Part shown: positions 7,241 to 10,240 of the stretch, in pieces | Position numbering within the stretch: position 1 is the stretch's first letter | Layout of the letters: each line of letters starts with the position of its first letter | DNA from: Deltaproteobacteria bacterium | GTDB taxonomy: Bacteria > Myxococcota_A > UBA796 > UBA2385 | Direction: 5' to 3' | DNA length: 10,240 bases | NCBI GenBank assembly: GCA_015489145.1 | Contig: WGAH01000439.1 | Location: forward strand, 1-10,240 | Made by a program: the position numbers and the translations under genes | Notes under the pieces: generated by a model | What the model was told of the DNA's origin: nothing | What the model saw: only the letters and a program-made list of their open reading frames with translations | Database searches by the model: none

Positions 7241-7282
7241 GTTGCGCGCCGTCGCTCCTCCGTTGCGCGCCGCCGCCCCGCC
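7241..7282. repeat. Two tandem 21-base repeats
   Basis: Units 7241-7261 and 7262-7282 both begin GTTGCGCGCCG and agree at 18 of 21 positions, joined head to tail. A related CGCTCCTCCG string also occurs at 7151-7160. The function is unknown; the position, about 50-90 bases before the promoter, allows a regulatory role. Confidence 0.6.
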
Positions 7283-7313
7283 GGCGCGGTCCCCGGGGTA
7301 GGCTCGGGGGGAT

Positions 7314-7327
7314 CGGCGCGCGCGCCG
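7314..7327. promoter_or_regulatory. 14-bp perfect palindrome abutting the -24 box
   Basis: CGGCGCGCGCGCCG is self-complementary and ends one base before the -24 element. It could be an operator next to the promoter. Low-complexity CG alternation makes chance occurrence plausible. Confidence 0.35.
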
Positions 7328-7344
7328 CGGCACGGCTCTTGCTT
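7328..7344 (+). promoter_or_regulatory. Sigma-54 type (-24/-12) promoter
   Basis: The sequence CGGCACGGCTCTTGCTT matches the consensus TGGCACG-N4-TTGC at every key position except the first T. The invariant GG (7329-7330) and GC (7341-7342) are exactly ten bases apart. Transcription would start near 7353, leaving a leader of about 25 bases before the ATG at 7379. This indicates that the lipoprotein gene is controlled by sigma-54 and an enhancer-binding activator. Confidence 0.65.
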
Positions 7345-7366
7345 CGGAGTGCGGGCGGACGCCCAC

Positions 7367-7373
7367 GAGGAGG
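7367..7373 (+). promoter_or_regulatory. Ribosome binding site for the alpha-2-macroglobulin gene
   Basis: GAGGAGG, followed by T so that AGGAGGT is a full Shine-Dalgarno match, lies five bases before the ATG at 7379 and fixes that start. Confidence 0.82.
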
Positions 7374-7378
7374 TCGGC

Positions 7379-10240
7379 ATGGACTGGCGGAAGGCGGCGG
7401 CGCGCTGGGGGCTGGCGGTGGCGATGGCGGCGGGCTGCGGCCAGCCGGCCGGGACGCCCTCGGAGGAGGCCGTTTCGACTGAAGAACCGGCCGCGGAGGG
7501 AGCCCCGGAGGCGGAGGCCCCGCTCCGGGCGGTGCTGCGCGCCGTCGCCGGGGCCGGCGAGGTGCCCTCGGAGGTGGCGATTCGCCTGTCGCGGCCGGTG
7601 TTCCCCGCCGAGCTGGTGGGCCTCGACGCCCCGGAGGGCACGGCGCTCGCCGTCGACCCGCCGGTGGAGGGGCGCCTGGTGGTGCGCGCCCGGGACGCCC
7701 TCGCCTTCGTGCCGGCGACGGGCTTCGCCCCGGGTACCCGCTACGCCCTGCGCCTCGACGCGGTGAGCGATGGGGAGGGCGCCGTCCTTCGCCCGCCGGA
7801 GGACGCCCCCTGGACCCTGGACCTCGAGACCCCGCCCCTGGCCCTGCTCCGCCTCGCCCTGCGGGACCGGGCCGAGGGCCGGGTCGAGGTCGGCGTCGTC
7901 TTCTCGGCCGCCGTCGAGCCCGAGGCCGTGGCCGCCCGGGCGCGTTTTCTCGTCGACGGGCAGCCGGTGAGCGCCCGCGGCTGGCGCGCCGGCCCGCGCC
8001 CGCGGGAGGTGGTCGCCACCCTCGCCGACCGGCGCCTGGCCGGCGATGCCCACCTGGAGCTCGACCTGCGCGCCGGCGTGCCCTGGGCGGCGGACGGCGC
8101 CTGGAAGGCCCCGGCCGGCCGCGCCGCCCTCGACCTCGCCGCCGGCCGCCCGGTGCGCGTCCTCGCCGCCAGCGTCCGCGAGGGGGCCCGGGGCTTCTAC
8201 CTGGACGTGTTCTGCACCGACGAGGCCGCCGGCGGCGAGCGCTGGGTCTGGGACCCGGACAGCTACGACGGCTACACCCTGAGCGACCGCTGCCTGCTCA
8301 CCGAGGCCTCCGCCGAGCAGGCGGTGCACCTCAGCCCGGCCTCGGCGGTGTCGGTGGCCGAGGGGCCGGGCGGGTTCCGCGTCTTCGGCGACATCGCCCC
8401 CGGGAGCCTGCACCTGCGCATCGACGCCGGGGCGACCACCGTCGACGGCGGGGTGCTCGGCGAGACCTTCGAGGCCGACTTCGAGGTGCCCCACCGCAGC
8501 CCGGCCCTCGCCTTCGCCACCCGCGGCCGCTACGTGCCGCGGTCCGCCTGGAAGCGCCTGGCCGTCGAGCACCGCAACGTCGAGCGCGCCACCCTCACCG
8601 TGCGCCGGGTGCCCCCCGAGAACCTCGTCTACTGGATCGCCGGCGACGAGGCCGCCGACGCCCGCGACTCCGACGTGGTCCACACCGAGGCGATCCGCCT
8701 GGACGGCGCGCCGGACGCCGACGAGACGACCTGGCTCGACCTGGCCGAGCGGGTGCCCGACCTCGGCCCCGGCGTCTACGAGCTGCGCCTGGACGCCGAC
8801 GAGGCCGACGTGTCGGCGGCGACCCGGCTGCTCCGCACCGACCTCGAGCTGGTCGCCAAGCGCGAGCAGGCCGGCGAGGCCCCGGCGGTGCGGGTCTGGG
8901 CCCTGTCCGCCGAGGACGGCGCGCCGGTGCCCGGGGTGGACCTGCGCCTGGTGCGGCCGAGCGGCACCGCCCTGGCGACCTGCCGCACCGACGTCGACGG
9001 CACCTGCCTGCTGCGCCCCCGGTCCGACGACCCCGACGACACGCCGCCCATCGCCGTGATCGCCCGCAAGGGCGAGGACCTGAGCTACCTCGCCTTCGAC
9101 GAGGTGCGGGTGCGCCCCGAGCAGGAGCCCGGCGAGGCCGGCGGCCGCCCCTGGCACGACGCGGACGCCTCGCCCTACCTCGCCGCCGCCTGGACCGACC
9201 GCGGCGTCTACCGCCCCGGCGAGGCGGTCCACCTCGCGGCCCTGGTGCGCGACCGCGAGGGGCGGGCCGCCGAGGGCCTGCCGGTGGTGCTGTCGCTGTT
9301 CGACCCCCGGGGCCGCGAGCTGCGGCGGCTCAGCGCCGAGACCGACGCCGTGGGGATGCTCGCCCGCGACCTGCCGTTTGGCGACTTCGCCACCACCGGC
9401 CGCTACCGGCTGGAGGCGCGGGTGGCCGACAAGCCGGTCGCCACCGCGCGCTTCTCGGTCGAGGAGTTCGTCCCCGAGCGCATGGCGGTGGAGGCCACCG
9501 TCGAGGATGCCGGCGCCGGCTTCGTCTTCGGCGACCCGGTGCCCGTGGATCTCGCCGCCCGCTGGCTGTTTGGGGGCACCCCCTCCGGCGCCCGCTTCGA
9601 GGTGGACTGCGCCCTGGAGCCCGGCGCCTTCACCCCGCCGGGGCGGGAGGGCTGGCACTTCGGGCGCGCCGAGTCCCTCGACCCGCCGGTGCGCCGCCTC
9701 GACCTCGGCGCGGTCACCGGCCGCCTCGACGACGACGGGCGTGGGCGGGTCGCGTGCCCGGCGGCGGCGCGGTCCGGCGGCTGGGCCGGCGCCTCCCGCC
9801 TCGTCGCCACCGTCCTCGTCTTCGAGGGCGACAGCGGCCGCTCCACCCAGGCCCGCGTCGAGGCCCCGGTCCACCCGGCGCGCTTCTACCTCGGCCTCCG
9901 GGCCTCCGGCGAGACGGCCACCCCCGGCCAGGAGATCGCCGTGGACGGCATCGTCGTCGACTGGAACGGCGCGCCGGCCGACGGCGGCCCCGACCGGGTG
10001 GCCGTGCGCGTCGACCGGCTGGAGGAGGAGTTCGGCTGGTGGTGGGAGGACGACGAGCGCCGCGACCGCTCCCTGCGGCGGGTGCGCGAGCAGGAATTCG
10101 AGGTGCCGGTCACCGACGGTCGCTTCGCGGTGCGCTTCACCCCCGAGGAGCCCGCCGCCGGCTACCTGCTCAGCGTGCGCGCCGGCGGGGCCAGCACCGA
10201 GCTGGCCTTCGACGGGGCCGGCGGCGGCTGGTGGTGGGGG
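7379..10240 (+). CDS. Bacterial alpha-2-macroglobulin family lipoprotein, 3' end outside the window
   Basis: An uninterrupted frame of 954 codons runs to the window edge; family members usually exceed 1500 residues. The N-terminus MDWRKAAARWGLAVAMAAGC is a lipoprotein signal with lipobox AAGC, Cys20 being the lipidated residue, followed by an acidic linker (about 28-47). A bacterial Ig-like N-terminal region follows. The macroglobulin MG2 hallmark is TDRGVYRPGEAVHL at about 606-619, with the MG3-like RFSVEEFVPERM near 695-705. The family acts as a periplasmic protease trap anchored to the membrane, often paired with penicillin-binding protein 1C. The thioester Cys-x-x-Gln and receptor-like domains lie beyond the window, so whether the trap has the thioester is unknown. 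Two Trp clusters occur near the end (FGWWWEDD and GGWWWG). The gene has its own promoter and appears independent of the MoxR operon. Confidence 0.92.
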   Translation, partial: MDWRKAAARWGLAVAMAAGCGQPAGTPSEEAVSTEEPAAEGAPEAEAPLRAVLRAVAGAGEVPSEVAIRLSRPVFPAELVGLDAPEGTALAVDPPVEGRLVVRARDALAFVPATGFAPGTRYALRLDAVSDGEGAVLRPPEDAPWTLDLETPPLALLRLALRDRAEGRVEVGVVFSAAVEPEAVAARARFLVDGQPVSARGWRAGPRPREVVATLADRRLAGDAHLELDLRAGVPWAADGAWKAPAGRAALDLAAGRPVRVLAASVREGARGFYLDVFCTDEAAGGERWVWDPDSYDGYTLSDRCLLTEASAEQAVHLSPASAVSVAEGPGGFRVFGDIAPGSLHLRIDAGATTVDGGVLGETFEADFEVPHRSPALAFATRGRYVPRSAWKRLAVEHRNVERATLTVRRVPPENLVYWIAGDEAADARDSDVVHTEAIRLDGAPDADETTWLDLAERVPDLGPGVYELRLDADEADVSAATRLLRTDLELVAKREQAGEAPAVRVWALSAEDGAPVPGVDLRLVRPSGTALATCRTDVDGTCLLRPRSDDPDDTPPIAVIARKGEDLSYLAFDEVRVRPEQEPGEAGGRPWHDADASPYLAAAWTDRGVYRPGEAVHLAALVRDREGRAAEGLPVVLSLFDPRGRELRRLSAETDAVGMLARDLPFGDFATTGRYRLEARVADKPVATARFSVEEFVPERMAVEATVEDAGAGFVFGDPVPVDLAARWLFGGTPSGARFEVDCALEPGAFTPPGREGWHFGRAESLDPPVRRLDLGAVTGRLDDDGRGRVACPAAARSGGWAGASRLVATVLVFEGDSGRSTQARVEAPVHPARFYLGLRASGETATPGQEIAVDGIVVDWNGAPADGGPDRVAVRVDRLEEEFGWWWEDDERRDRSLRRVREQEFEVPVTDGRFAVRFTPEEPAAGYLLSVRAGGASTELAFDGAGGGWWWG

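Larger units (their letters stand above)
6621..7378. other. Intergenic region of about 760 bases, no convincing gene
   Basis: No frame here has recognisable protein similarity, a good ribosome site and a plausible length together. The stretch 6684-6869 is GC-rich with nothing notable. Stretch 6870-7080 is crowded with palindromes and repeats and includes a locally AT-richer patch. Stretch 7081-7190 shows nothing clear. Stretch 7191-7345 has repeats and the promoter of the next gene. Confidence 0.75.

Noticed and set aside
7099..7482. Plus-strand frame of 127 codons before the macroglobulin gene
   Set aside because: It runs through the promoter and out of frame into the lipoprotein gene, has no recognisable domain, and has Arg/Gly-rich shadow composition.
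7127..9874. Minus-strand frame of about 915 codons opposite the macroglobulin gene
   Set aside because: The plus strand encodes a lipoprotein signal and macroglobulin motifs with a good ribosome site; the antisense product is compositionally odd and unrecognisable.

Overview
The window comes from a very GC-rich bacterial chromosome or contig, roughly three quarters GC or more by eye, with third codon positions almost all G or C. A Tat-exported protein, a lipoprotein with a canonical lipobox, a large bacterial alpha-2-macroglobulin and a sigma-54 type promoter together suggest a Gram-negative bacterium. Myxococcota or a related deltaproteobacterial-type lineage would fit, but no marker gene confirms it.

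Bases 1-313 form a fold-back. Bases 1-111 are an exact reverse complement of 203-313, so the usable sequence begins at about base 111-112, inside a MoxR-type AAA+ ATPase gene. This looks like a contig-end artefact.

Bases 111-6620 hold one tightly packed plus-strand operon with overlapping start and stop codons throughout: MoxR ATPase (3' part), DUF58 protein, a membrane VWA protein of the BatA type, a Tat-signal DUF4159 protein, and a membrane VWA / glutamine-amidotransferase-like protein. This is a known kind of MoxR-VWA gene cluster, usually interpreted as a chaperone-like ATPase working with metal-binding VWA partners at the membrane or cell envelope. The last gene carries an apparent 1-base frameshift near 6490-6512. 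Its true C-terminus, a membrane helix with a basic tail, lies in a different frame and ends at 6620. A strong GC hairpin follows 23 bases later and probably ends the transcript.

Bases 6621-7378 have no convincing gene but carry many structures: the hairpin, a 28-base perfect palindrome, a nested hairpin in a locally AT-richer patch, a pair of 25-base direct repeats sharing a GGGGCTTGT motif with the palindrome, a 21-base tandem repeat, a GC palindrome, and a well-matched -24/-12 promoter.

Bases 7379-10240 hold the first 954 codons of a large alpha-2-macroglobulin-family lipoprotein that runs off the window. This gene was found by reading the frame directly from its start at 7379. It is probably a separate transcription unit driven by the sigma-54 type promoter.
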